From positions 3,596,001-3,660,000 of the forward strand of contig NC_071349.1 in NCBI RefSeq assembly GCF_027744825.2: a stretch of DNA of 64,000 nt, given 5' to 3'. Shown in pieces: positions 7,950 to 16,600 of this stretch (its first letter is position 1; each line of letters opens with the position of its first letter). The DNA is from Synchiropus splendidus (Eukaryota; Chordata; Actinopteri; Syngnathiformes; Callionymidae). The translations under genes and the position numbers were made by a program. The notes below the pieces were generated by a model. The model was not told the DNA's origin. It made no database searches and worked only from the letters and a program-made list of their open reading frames with translations.

Positions 7950-8678
7950 GCACGTATATACACTTAATAAATATTGTTATTCTTTACCTAGTTATCGTAA
8001 TTATGTTTAGAATTGCTGTCTCCTTCTCACCAATGACTCGCGACGGTCCTGTCTTCCGTGTCGAATTATACCGCCGTTTCCGACTCAGAGAGCGCTGGTT
8101 ACTCCCCTTCGGTCGATTTCCTGTACTCGGCTCAGGCCGAGGTGCGGTAAACTCGTCCTCACTGTCGATTATTATAACACACGGGGTGTTCGGATCCTCA
8201 ACGCTGCTCACTCGAAGACTCGCTCTCGGATTCGCCGACGACGGATCCGTGTGGACGCCTCCGTGTGGACGCCTCCGTCTTCAAAAGTTCCCCGCATTAA
8301 CCGCTCAAGCTCCTCAGCGTCAATCAGCGTCTCCGGAAAGTTATCCGCGGAGGCGATAATATCTGAAAAATAGAAGAGCGGTTGTTGTAGCGCTTAATAG
8401 TAGAGGTATTAACAACGAATTATAAAATAATTAAATATTTTTTACCTGTATCACTCTGTGTTAAATGAACATCACACAGATGAGTGACGATATCTGTGAA
8501 TGAAAAGAGATGTGGTACGTGATAAACATGACATAACGTTTTTATTATACTTATATATGTAAATGTAGATACATAGATATACATATATGTATATACATAT
8601 ATGTATACTGTACATAGATAGATAGATAGACAAATAGATAGATTGATATTCACCTACGCTGTGCGGAGGAAGAGGCAT
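6129..8678 (-). CDS. Predicted seven-exon gene: proline-rich protein with SUMO-interaction-like motif; frame broken by a 14-bp duplication
   Basis: Seven minus-strand exons are proposed at 8678-8654, 8493-8446, 8362-8031, 7879-7784, 7655-7578, 7498-7436 and 6589-6129. Every intron is GT-AG and every junction is phase 1 with AT after the acceptor. Four of the five internal exons are exact multiples of three (48, 96, 78, 63 nt), and the sixth junction enters the 152-codon final exon in frame. The third exon (332 nt) is off by the 14 bases of a perfect tandem duplication at 8247-8274, so this copy reads to a stop at 8208-8210. The predicted protein would be about 362 residues if unbroken: an acidic block, CVIIIDSEDEF in exon 3, a Ser/Pro-rich middle, and a basic helical C terminus. 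No known family was recognised. It shares strand with polB and lies just upstream, so it may be an accessory viral gene, but a host gene is possible. RNA evidence is lacking. Confidence 0.55.
6590..7435. other. Predicted intron 6, 846 nt, AT-rich
   Basis: No exon fitting the phase-1 pattern was found inside. It contains AAAT-type simple sequence at about 6867-6913 and the 48-bp minisatellite at about 6984-7195. It is much longer than the other introns (79-160 nt), so a missed exon is possible. Confidence 0.4.
6984..7195. repeat. 48-bp minisatellite, about 4 copies
   Basis: The landmark CACGACCTCTAG recurs at about 7010, 7058, 7106 and 7154, a 48-base period. Because 48 is a multiple of three, a spurious 67-codon open frame runs through it. 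Confidence 0.85.
7436..7498 (-). other. Exon 6 (63 nt, phase 1-1)
   Basis: The acceptor is CATAAAAAACAG|AT and the donor is TTTG|GTAAGATG, close to consensus. It encodes a Ser/Thr/Pro-rich 21-codon stretch (TKASSTPCLLPIAST) in the shared frame. Another frame here is also open but has no matching splice phase. Confidence 0.55.
7578..7655 (-). other. Exon 5 (78 nt, phase 1-1)
   Basis: The acceptor is ATAAAAACAG|AT and the donor is GGGG|GTGAGAAA. It encodes an acidic then Gln/Thr-rich segment (VQSEVEGVDHSHVDS...TPQLIG) in the shared frame. Confidence 0.55.
7784..7879 (-). other. Exon 4 (96 nt, phase 1-1)
   Basis: The donor is GTCG|GTGAGAGC. The acceptor GCATGAAAAG|AT is weak and follows a long (TG)n tract. 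The 32-codon frame is open and ends LEGSLQLFV before the junction, similar in shape to the ends of exons 3 and 5 (hydrophobic residues then Gly). Confidence 0.5.
7889..7945. repeat. (CA)n microsatellite
   Basis: A (CA)n run of about 57 bases with one interruption (CGTATA). On the minus strand it is a (TG)n tract directly before the predicted exon 4 acceptor, where it may stand in for a polypyrimidine tract. Confidence 0.95.
8031..8362 (-). pseudogene. Exon 3, frameshifted by a 14-bp tandem duplication; carries the SIM-like motif
   Basis: The acceptor is CTATTTTTCAG|AT and the donor is ATTG|GTGAGA. The first part encodes an acidic helical-looking segment (LIDAEELERL). The 14-bp unit at 8247-8260 is repeated at 8261-8274 and throws the frame, giving a TGA at 8208-8210. 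Beyond it, the frame that fits the donor phase holds CVIIIDSEDEF (VIIID at 8178-8164), a hydrophobic core plus acidic tail typical of SUMO-interacting motifs. A basic run RKRRY follows and could be a nuclear localisation signal. The exon is 332 nt; less the duplicated unit it would be a multiple of three like its neighbours. Confidence 0.55.
8247..8274. repeat. Perfect 14-bp tandem duplication inside exon 3
   Basis: The 14-mer CCGTGTGGACGCCT occurs twice in a row with no mismatch. Its length is not a multiple of three, so it shifts the reading frame of the exon that contains it. The lack of divergence suggests a recent slip, or an assembly error. Confidence 0.9.
8446..8493 (-). other. Exon 2 (48 nt, phase 1-1)
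   Basis: The acceptor is a pyrimidine-rich tract ending TTCACAG|AT and the donor is ACAG|GTAAAA. It encodes 16 codons in the shared frame (IVTHLCDVHLTQSDT). The upstream intron (8494-8653) is filled by GATA and TATA-type microsatellites. Confidence 0.55.
8550..8645. repeat. ATAT/GATA-type microsatellites in intron 1
   Basis: Alternating ATACATATATG units are followed by TAGA repeats up to about 8645. They fill most of the predicted first intron and produce low-complexity open frames that are not genes. Confidence 0.85.
8654..8678 (-). other. Exon 1 (coding part), start codon ambiguous
   Basis: ATG at 8678-8676 gives MPLPPHSV and ends at donor G|GTGAAT in phase 1, matching all later exons. 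An ATG four bases upstream (8682-8680) has a much better context, ACCATGG. It gives MDASSSAQ in another frame, and would be phase 1 only with the weaker donor C|GTAGGT. Which one is used cannot be settled here. Confidence 0.35.
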
Positions 8679-8783
8679 CCATGGTAGGCCTGGAGTCGTT
8701 TGGAGAGGCGGCTAAGGTTCTGGGAGGTCTGGTCAACAGCAAAGGTTACCCCTGAACTGATGTAAAATGTGGTCTGAACCAGG

Positions 8784-8825
8784 GTCACCTAAATACTCCG
8801 TTTGTGTGGGCAGGGCCTAGGTGAC
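8784..8825. promoter_or_regulatory. Possible promoter of the spliced gene: TATA-like box within an 8-bp inverted repeat
   Basis: GTCACCTA (8784-8791) and TAGGTGAC (8818-8825) form a perfect 8-bp inverted repeat with a 26-base spacer. On the minus strand, TATTTAGG (8795-8788) overlaps the inner arm, about 105 bases before the candidate ATGs. This arrangement could be a promoter with a paired protein-binding site. It is inferred from position only. Confidence 0.3.
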
Positions 8826-9260
8826 GCCTTTGTTGATTTGAATACTTCAAAACAACACAGGAAGAGACCCGTGTCTGCTAGGTAGCTCAGAGGTGTGAAC
8901 CGACCCTCCACCAAATGGCGTAATTTGAAAAGGAAGGTCTACAGGTGGGGTGTCCTGGGTGTGAACACGGTCTAAACAACGTTGTCTGAAAGTCAATGAG
9001 CTCTGCCTTCAAATTGTCCTTTTTGAAGATTCAATCGTGTGGGAAAGAACTCACGTCTCCCCTGTAAATTAACCAATTATCGCAGACTCTGTTTCAGTGT
9101 CTGAGAAAGAGTCAGGCATAATACCAGTTGTCACCCCAGCTGTTTGAAAGTATTTCCTGAATAAGTAAAAATGCATTGTTTCAAACAGGGGTATAAAATT
9201 AAATAGACTGATTCAGCAGAAAGTCATATGAGTTGAATAGCTGTGGCGTCTGAACTAATG
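8826..9260. other. Non-coding stretch, nothing recognised
   Basis: No convincing open frame, splice pair or RNA gene was found on either strand. One TATAAAA occurs on the plus strand near 9192, with no gene after it. Confidence 0.5.
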
Positions 9261-9929
9261 CTGAAAAACTAAAAGTATTTCTTTCTTTTGTTTTACTCTT
9301 GTTCACTCAACCTTATTTTCTGAAAAAACTAAAAGTATTTCTTTCTTTTGTTTTACACTTGTTCACTCAACCTTATTTTCTGAAAAACTAAAAGTATTTC
9401 TTTCTTTTGTTTTACCCTTGTTCGCTCAACCTTATTTTCTGAAAAACTAAAAGTATTTCTTTCTTTTGTTTTACCCTTGTTCGCTCAACCTTATTTTCTG
9501 AAAAACTAAAAGTATTTCTTTCTTTTGTTTTACCCTTGTTCGCTCAACCTTATTTTCTGAAAAACTAAAAGTATTTCTTTCTTTTGTTTTACCCTTGTTC
9601 GCTCAACCTTATTTTCTGAAAAACTAAAAGTATTTCTTTCTTTTGTTTTACCCTTGTTCACTCAACCTTATTTTCTGAAAAACTAAAAGTATTTCTTTCT
9701 TTTGTTTTACTCTTGTTCACTCAACCTTATTTTCTGAAAAACTAAAAGTATTTCTTTCTTTCGTTTTACTCTTGTTCACTCAACCTTATTTTCTGAAAAA
9801 CTAAAAGTATTTCTTTCTTTCGTTTTACTCTTGTTCACTCAACCTTATTTTCTGAAAAACTAAAAGTATTTCTTTCTTTTGTTTTACTCTTGTTCACTCA
9901 ACCTTATTTTCTGAAAACTAAAAGTATTT
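9261..9929. repeat. 59-bp minisatellite, about 11 copies
   Basis: CTGAAAAACTAAAAGTATTT recurs every 59 bases (one 60-base unit near 9320) from 9261 to about 9914, with a final partial unit. Copies are nearly identical. Single-base variants (TTTTGTTTTAC versus TTTCGTTTTAC; CTCTTG, CACTTG or CCCTTG; TTCACTC or TTCGCTC) cluster in neighbouring copies, a sign of recent local expansion. Confidence 0.95.
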
Positions 9930-10144
9930 CTCAGACATGTACAAATTATCTGTTTTAAACACATTTTGAATAATGGTGCATGAGTTGGTGGCTGTGTCAT
10001 TTGAACTATGAGTGAAGACTTTAAAAAAAAAAAAAAGTGTTTTCTTTCTACTGTTTTATCTTTAAGAAATATTTCAAGAATGAAAAACTGCTTCATAAGC
10101 TGTTAAATAACTTCTAGAATGTTTAAACCAGAAATAATATCGCA
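9930..10144. other. AT-rich non-coding stretch
   Basis: Contains an A13-14 run near 10,022-10,035. No gene, splice pair or repeat of note is seen. Confidence 0.5.
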
Positions 10145-10440
10145 GCTTTTACCCACATCCTCAAGGTAATCCACGAAGCCTCATCACACCCCTTCCTCCC
10201 ACAGACCCTACCTGGCCCTCCTGCCGTGTCTAACCATTTGTTGCGTCTGTGAGGATGTAGCCGACACCCCCCACCCCTCCTTCTCGCAGACCCTACCTGG
10301 CCCCCCCTGCCGTGTCTAACCATTTGTTGCGTCTGAGAGGATGCAACCGATCCCCCACACCCCACCCTCCCACGGATCCTTCCTGACGCCCCCCGCCATG
10401 CTTAACCATTTGTTGCGTCTGTGAGGATGTAACCGACCCC
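10145..10440. repeat. 86-bp C-rich minisatellite, about 3.4 copies
   Basis: TAACCATTTGTTGCGTCTG recurs at about 10231, 10317 and 10403, an exact 86-base spacing. The copies are separated by C-rich stretches. Base composition is strikingly different from the AT-rich flanks. Open frames here are repeat artefacts. Confidence 0.85.
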
Positions 10441-10698
10441 CGCCCTTGTATCACACAAGGGTGAAGCTTCCCCTCTCAACCACCGTTATTTTCCTTCCCG
10501 TCATAAAACAAGGGGAGGTTATTATTTTAATTTCCTGTTGATATAAAAACTGGCGTGGGTTATTATTTTAATTTCTTTTTGATATAAAAAGGGGGAGGGG
10601 CTTTATTACTTCCGGAAGGGTTGGGGTTTATTACTTCCGGAGTCCTAAATCAATAAATCATTACAGGTTTGACAGATAGTGGTTTCCTTCCTCTCTCT
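10441..10698. repeat. Possible element terminus with 41-bp and short repeats
   Basis: TTATTATTTTAATTTC recurs at 10519 and 10560 (41-base spacing), each followed by GATATAAAAA. Then TTTATTACTTCCGG occurs twice near 10,603 and 10,627. The stretch ends in a CT-rich run just before the satellite starts. If the element is a Maverick, its terminal inverted repeat should lie here, with its partner left of the window. This is inference, as the other end is not visible. Confidence 0.35.
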
Positions 10699-13600
10699 CA
10701 CCTTATCTCAGTCTGAAAACGCGTTTTACATATTTTGCCATAACTTTGCAGGGAAGCTTAAGAACATGAAATTTTAACCTCCCATTATAGCAGAAAAGGT
10801 CATTCTAGTAGTTGCACATCAAATCTAAGCTGTCTTGAAGGGTTTTTCTAAAGTTATCAACATTTTTATGTTTGGCGTTCCGGAACCCACCTTATCTCAC
10901 GCTGAAAACGCGTTTTCGGCATTGTGCCATAACTTTGCAGGGAAGCTTCAGAACATGAAATATTCACCTCCCACTATAGCAGAAAGGGTCTTTCTAGTAG
11001 TTGCACATCAAATCTAAGCTGTCTGAAATGTTTTTCCAAAGTTATCAACATTTTTACGTTTGGTGTTCCGGAACCCACCTTATCTCAAGCTGAACACGCG
11101 TTTTCTGCATTGTGCTATAACTTTGCAGGGAATCTTCAGGACATAAAATTTTCACCTCCCACAATAGCCGAAAGGGTCTTTCTAGTAGTTGCACATCAAA
11201 TCTAAGCTGTCTGAAGTTTTTTTCCAAGGTTATCAACATTTTTATGTTTGGCGTTGCGGAATCGACCTTATCTTAGGCTGAAAACGCGTTTTACACATTG
11301 TGCAATAACTTTGCAGGGAAGCTTCAGAACATGAAATGTTCACATCCCACTATAGCAGAAAGGGTCTTTCTAGTAGTTGCACATCAAATCTAAGCTATCT
11401 GAAGTGTTTTTCCAAAGTTATCAACATTTTTATGTTTGGCGTTCCGGAATTGACCTTATCTCAGGATGAAAAATCGTTTTCTGCATTGTCTCATAACTTT
11501 GCAGGGAAGCTTCAGAACATGAAATTTTCAACTCCCACTATACCAGAAAGGGTCTTTCTAGTAGTTGCACATCAAATCTAAGCTGTCTGAAGTGTTTTTC
11601 CAAAGTTATGAACATTTTCATGTTTGGCGTTCGGGAATCAACCATATCTCAGGCAGAAAAGGCGTTTTCTGCATTGAGCCATAACTTTGCAGGGAAGCTT
11701 CAGAACATGAAATTTCACCTCCCACTATAGCAGAAATGGTCTTTCTAGTAGTTGCACATCAAATCTAAGCTGTCTGAAGTGTTTTTCCAAAGTTATCAAC
11801 ATTCTTATGTTTGGCGTACCGGAATCAACCTTATCTCAGGCTGAAAACGCGTTTTACGCATTGTGCCATAACTTTGCAGGGAAGCTTCAGAACATGAAAT
11901 GTTCGCCTCCCACTATAGCAGATAGGGTCTTTCTGGTAGTTGCACATCAAATCTAAGCTGTCTGAAGTGTTGTTCCAAAGTTATCAACATTTTTACGTTT
12001 GGTGTTTCGGAAACCACCTTATCTCAGGCTGAAAACGCGTTTTCTGCATTGTGCCATAACTTCTCAGGGAAGCTTCAGAACATGAAATGTTCACCTCCCA
12101 CTATAGCAGAGAGGGTCTTTCTAGTAGTTGCTCATCAAATCTAAGCTGTCTGAAGTGTTTTTCCAAAGTTATCAACATTTTTATGTTTGGCGTTCCGGAA
12201 CCCACCTTATCTCAGTCTGAAAACGCGTTTTACATATTTTGCCATAACTTTGCAGGGAAGCTTCAGAACATGAAATTTTCACGTCCCACTATAGCAGAAA
12301 GGGTCTTTCTAGTACTTGCACATTAAATCTAAGCTGCCAGAAGTGTTTTTCGAAAGTTATCAACATTTTTACGTTTGGCGTTCCGGAATCGACTTTATCT
12401 CAGGATGAAAAATCGTTTTCTGTATTGTCCCATAACTTTGCAGGGAAGCTTCAGAACATGAAATTTTCACCTCCCACTATAGCAGAAAGGGTCTTTCTAG
12501 TAGTTGCACATCAAATCTAAGCTGTCTGAAGTGTTTTTCGAAAGATATGAACATTTTTATGTTTCGCGTTCCGTAATCAACCTTATCTCAGGATGAAAAA
12601 TCGTTTTCTGCATTGTCCCATAACTTTCCATGGGAAGCTTCAGAACATGAAATTTTGACCTCCCACTATCACAGAAAGGGTCTTTCTAGTACTTGCACAT
12701 CAAATCTAAGCTGTCTGAAGTGTTTTTCCAAAGTGATCAACATTTTTACGTTTGCCGTTTCGGAACCCACCTTATCTCAGGCTGAAAACGCGTTTTCTGC
12801 ATTGTCCCATAACTTTCCAGGGAAGCTTTACAACATGAAATTTTGACCTCCGACTATAGCAGAAAGGGTCTTTATCAACATTTTTATGTTTGGCGTTCCA
12901 GAATCGACCTTATCTCAGGCTGAAAACGCGTTTTACGCATTGTGCCATAACTTTGCAGGGAAGCTTCGGAAAATTAAATTTTCACCTCTCACTAAAGCAG
13001 AAAGGATCTTTCTAGTAGTTGCACATCAAATCTAAGCTGTCTGAAGTGTTTTTCGAAAGTTATCAACATTTTCATGTATGGCGTTCCAGAATCAACCTTA
13101 TCTCAGGCTGAAAACGCGTTTTACGCATTGTGCCATAACTTTGCAGGGAACCTTTAGAACATGAATTTTTCACCTCCCACTATAGCAGAAAGGGTCTTTC
13201 TCGGAGTTGCACATCAAATCTAAGCTGTCTGAAGTGTTTTTCCAAAGTTATCAACATTTTTATGTTTGGCGTTCTGGAATCAACCTTATCTCAGGCTGAA
13301 AACGCATTTTCTGCATTGTGCCATAACTTTGCAAGGAAGCTTCAGAACATGAAATTTTCACCTCCCACTATAGCAGAAAGGGTCTTTCTAGTAGTTGCAC
13401 GTCAGATCTAAGCTGTCTGAAGTGTTTTTCGAAAGTTATCAACATTTTTATGTTTGGCGTTTCGGAACCCACCTTGTCTCAGGCTGAAAAATCATTTTCT
13501 GCATTGTCCCACAACTTCTCAGGGAAGCTTCAGAACATGAAATTTCGACCTCCCACTATAGCAGAAAGGGTCTTTCTAGTAGTTGCACATCAAATCTAAG

Positions 13601-16600
13601 CTGTCTGAAGTGTTTTTCCATAGTTATCAACATTTTTATGTTTGGCGTTCCGGAATTGACCTTATCTCAGGCTGAAAACGCGTTTTACGCATTGTGCCAT
13701 AACTTTGCAGGGAAGGTTCAGAAAATGAAATTTTCACCTCCCACTATAGCAGAAAGGGTCTTTCTAGTAGTTGCACATCAAATCTAAGCTGTCTGAAGTG
13801 TTGTTCCAAAGTCATCATCATTTTTACGCTTGGTGTTCCGGAATCGACCTTATCTCAGGATGAAAAATCGTTTTCTGCATTGTCCCATAACTTTCCAGGG
13901 AAGCTTCAGAACATGAAATTTTGACCTCCCACTATAGCAGAAAGGCTCTTTCTAGTAGTTGCACATCAAATCTAAGCTGTCTGAAGTGTTTTTCGAAAGT
14001 TATCAACATTTTTATGTTTGGCGTTCCGGAACCCACCTTATCTCAAGCTGAAAACGCGTTTTCTGCATTGTGCCATAACTTTGCAGGGAAGCTTCAGAAC
14101 ATGAAATGTTCACCTCCCACTATAGCAGGAAGGGTCTTTCTAGTAGTTGCACATCAAATCTAAGCAGTCTGAAGTGTTTTTCGAAAGTTATCTACATTTT
14201 TATGTTTGGCGTTCCAGAATCGACCTTATCTCAGGCTGAAAACGCGTTGTCTGCATTGTGCCATAACTTTGCATGGAAGCTTCCGAACATGAAATTTTAA
14301 CCTCCCACTATAGCAGAAAGGGTCTTCCTAGTAGTTGCACATCAAATCTAAGCTGTCTGAAGTGTTTTTCCAAAGTTATCAACATTTTTATGTATGGCGT
14401 TCCGGAATCCACCTTATCTCTGGCTGAAAACGCTTTTCACGCTTTGTGCCATAACTTTCCAGGGAAGCTTCAGAAAATGAAATTTTCACCTCCCACTATA
14501 GCAGAAAGGGTCTTTCTAGTAGTTGCACATCAAATCTAAGCTCTCTGAAGTGTTTTTCCAAAGTTATCAACATTTTTACGTTTGGCGTTCCGGAACACAC
14601 CTTATCTCAGGCTGAAAACGCGTTTTGTGCATTGTGCCATAACTTCTCAGGGAAGCTTCAGAACATGAAATGTTCACCTCCCACTATAGCAGAAAGGGTC
14701 TTTCTAGTAGTTGCACATCAAATCTAAGCTGTCTGAAGTGTTTTTCCAAAGTTATCAACATTTTTATGTTTGGCGTCCCGGAACCCACCTTATCTCAGGC
14801 TGAAAATGCGTTTTCCGCATTGTTCCATAACTTTGCAGGGAAGCTTCAGAACATGAAATTTTCAACTCCCACTATAACAGACAGCGTCTTTCTAGTAGTT
14901 GCACATCAAATATAAGTTGTCTGAAGTGTTTCTCGAAAACTATCAACATTTTTATGTTTGGCGTTCCGGAAACGAACTTATCTCGGGCTGAAAACGCGTT
15001 TTCATCATTGTGCCATAACTTTGCAGGGAAGCTTCAGAACATGAAATTTTCACCTCCCACTATAGCAGAAACGGTCTTTCTAGTCGTTGTACATCAAATC
15101 TAAGCTGTCTGAAGTGTTTTTCTAAAGTTATCAACATTTTTATGTTTGGCGTTCCGGAACCCATCTTACCTCAGGCTGAAAACGCGTTTTCTGCATTGTT
15201 CCTTAACTTTGCAGGGAAGCTTCAGAACATGAAAGTTTCAACTCCCACTATAACAGACAGGGTCTTTCTAGTAGATGCACATCAAATCTAAGTTGTCTGA
15301 AGTGTTTTTCGAAAGCTATCAACATTATTATGTTTGGCGTTCCGGAAACGACCTTATCTCGGGCTGAAAACGCGTTTTCCGCATTGTGCCATAACTTTGC
15401 AGGGAAGCTTCAGAACATGAAATTTTCACCTCCCACTGTAGCAGAAAGGGTCTTTCTAATAGTTGCACATCAAATCTAAGCTCTCTGAAGTGTTTTTCCA
15501 AAGTTATCAACATTTTTAAGTTTGGCGTTCCGGAACCCACCTTATCTCAGGCTGAAAACGTGTTTTCTGCATTGTGCCATAACTTTGCAGGGAAGCTTCA
15601 GAACATGAAATTTTAACCTCCCACTGTTGCAGAAAGGGTCTTTCTAGTAGTTGCACATCAAATCTAAGCTGTCTGATGAGTTTTTCCAAAGTTATCAACA
15701 TTTTCATGTTTGGCGCTCCGGAACCCACATTATCATAGGCTAAAAACGCGTTTTTTGCATTGTGCCATAACTTTGCAGGGAAGCTTCAGAACATGAAATT
15801 TTCACCTCCCACTATAGCAGAAAGGGTCTTTCTAGTCGTTGTACATCAAATCTAAGCTATCTGAAATGTTTTTCCCAAAGTTATCAACATTTTTATGTTC
15901 GGCGTTCCGGAACCCACCTTATCTCAGGCTGAAAACGCGTTTTCTGTGTTGTGCCATAACTTTGCAGGAATGCTTCAAAAATGAAATTGTCACCTCCCAC
16001 TATAGAAGAAAGGGTCTTTCTAGTAGTTGTACCTCAAATCTAAGCTGTCTGAAGTGTTTTTCCAAAGTTATCAACATTTTTTTTTTTGGCGTTCCGGAAA
16101 ACATCTTATCTCAGGCTGAAAACGCGTTTTCTGCATTGTGCCATAACTTTGAAGGAGAGCTTCAGAACACGAAAGTTTCATCTACCACTATAGCAGAAAT
16201 TGTCTTTCTAGTAGTTGCACATCAAATCTAAGCTGTCTGAAGTGGTTTTCCAAAGTTATCAACATTGTTATGTTTGGCGTTCTGGAACCCACCTTTTTTC
16301 AGGCTGAAAACGGGTTTTCTGCATTGTGCCATAACTTTGCAGGGAAGCTTCAGAACATGAAATTTTTACCTCCCACTATAACAGACAGGGTCCTTGTAGT
16401 AGTTGCACATCAAATCCAAGCTGTCTGAAGTGTTTTTCCAAAGTTATCAACATTTTTATGTTTGGCGTTCCGGAACCCACCTTATCTCAGGCTGAAAACG
16501 CATTTTCTGCATTGTGCCATAACTTTGAAGGAAAGCTTCAGAACATGAAAGTTTCACCTCCCACTATAGCACGAAGGGTCTTTCGAGTAGTTGCATATCA

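Noticed and set aside
7769..8359. Plus-strand open frame of 196 codons
   Set aside because: It runs through the (CA)n microsatellite (a His-Thr repeat) and is antisense to predicted exons 3 and 4.
8875..8925. tRNA-like A box (TAGCTCAGAGGT)
   Set aside because: No matching B box or cloverleaf pairing follows within the usual distance.
9185..9240. Plus-strand TATAAAA near 9192 as a gene promoter
   Set aside because: Only minisatellite and non-coding DNA follow on that strand, with no open frame or splice pair.
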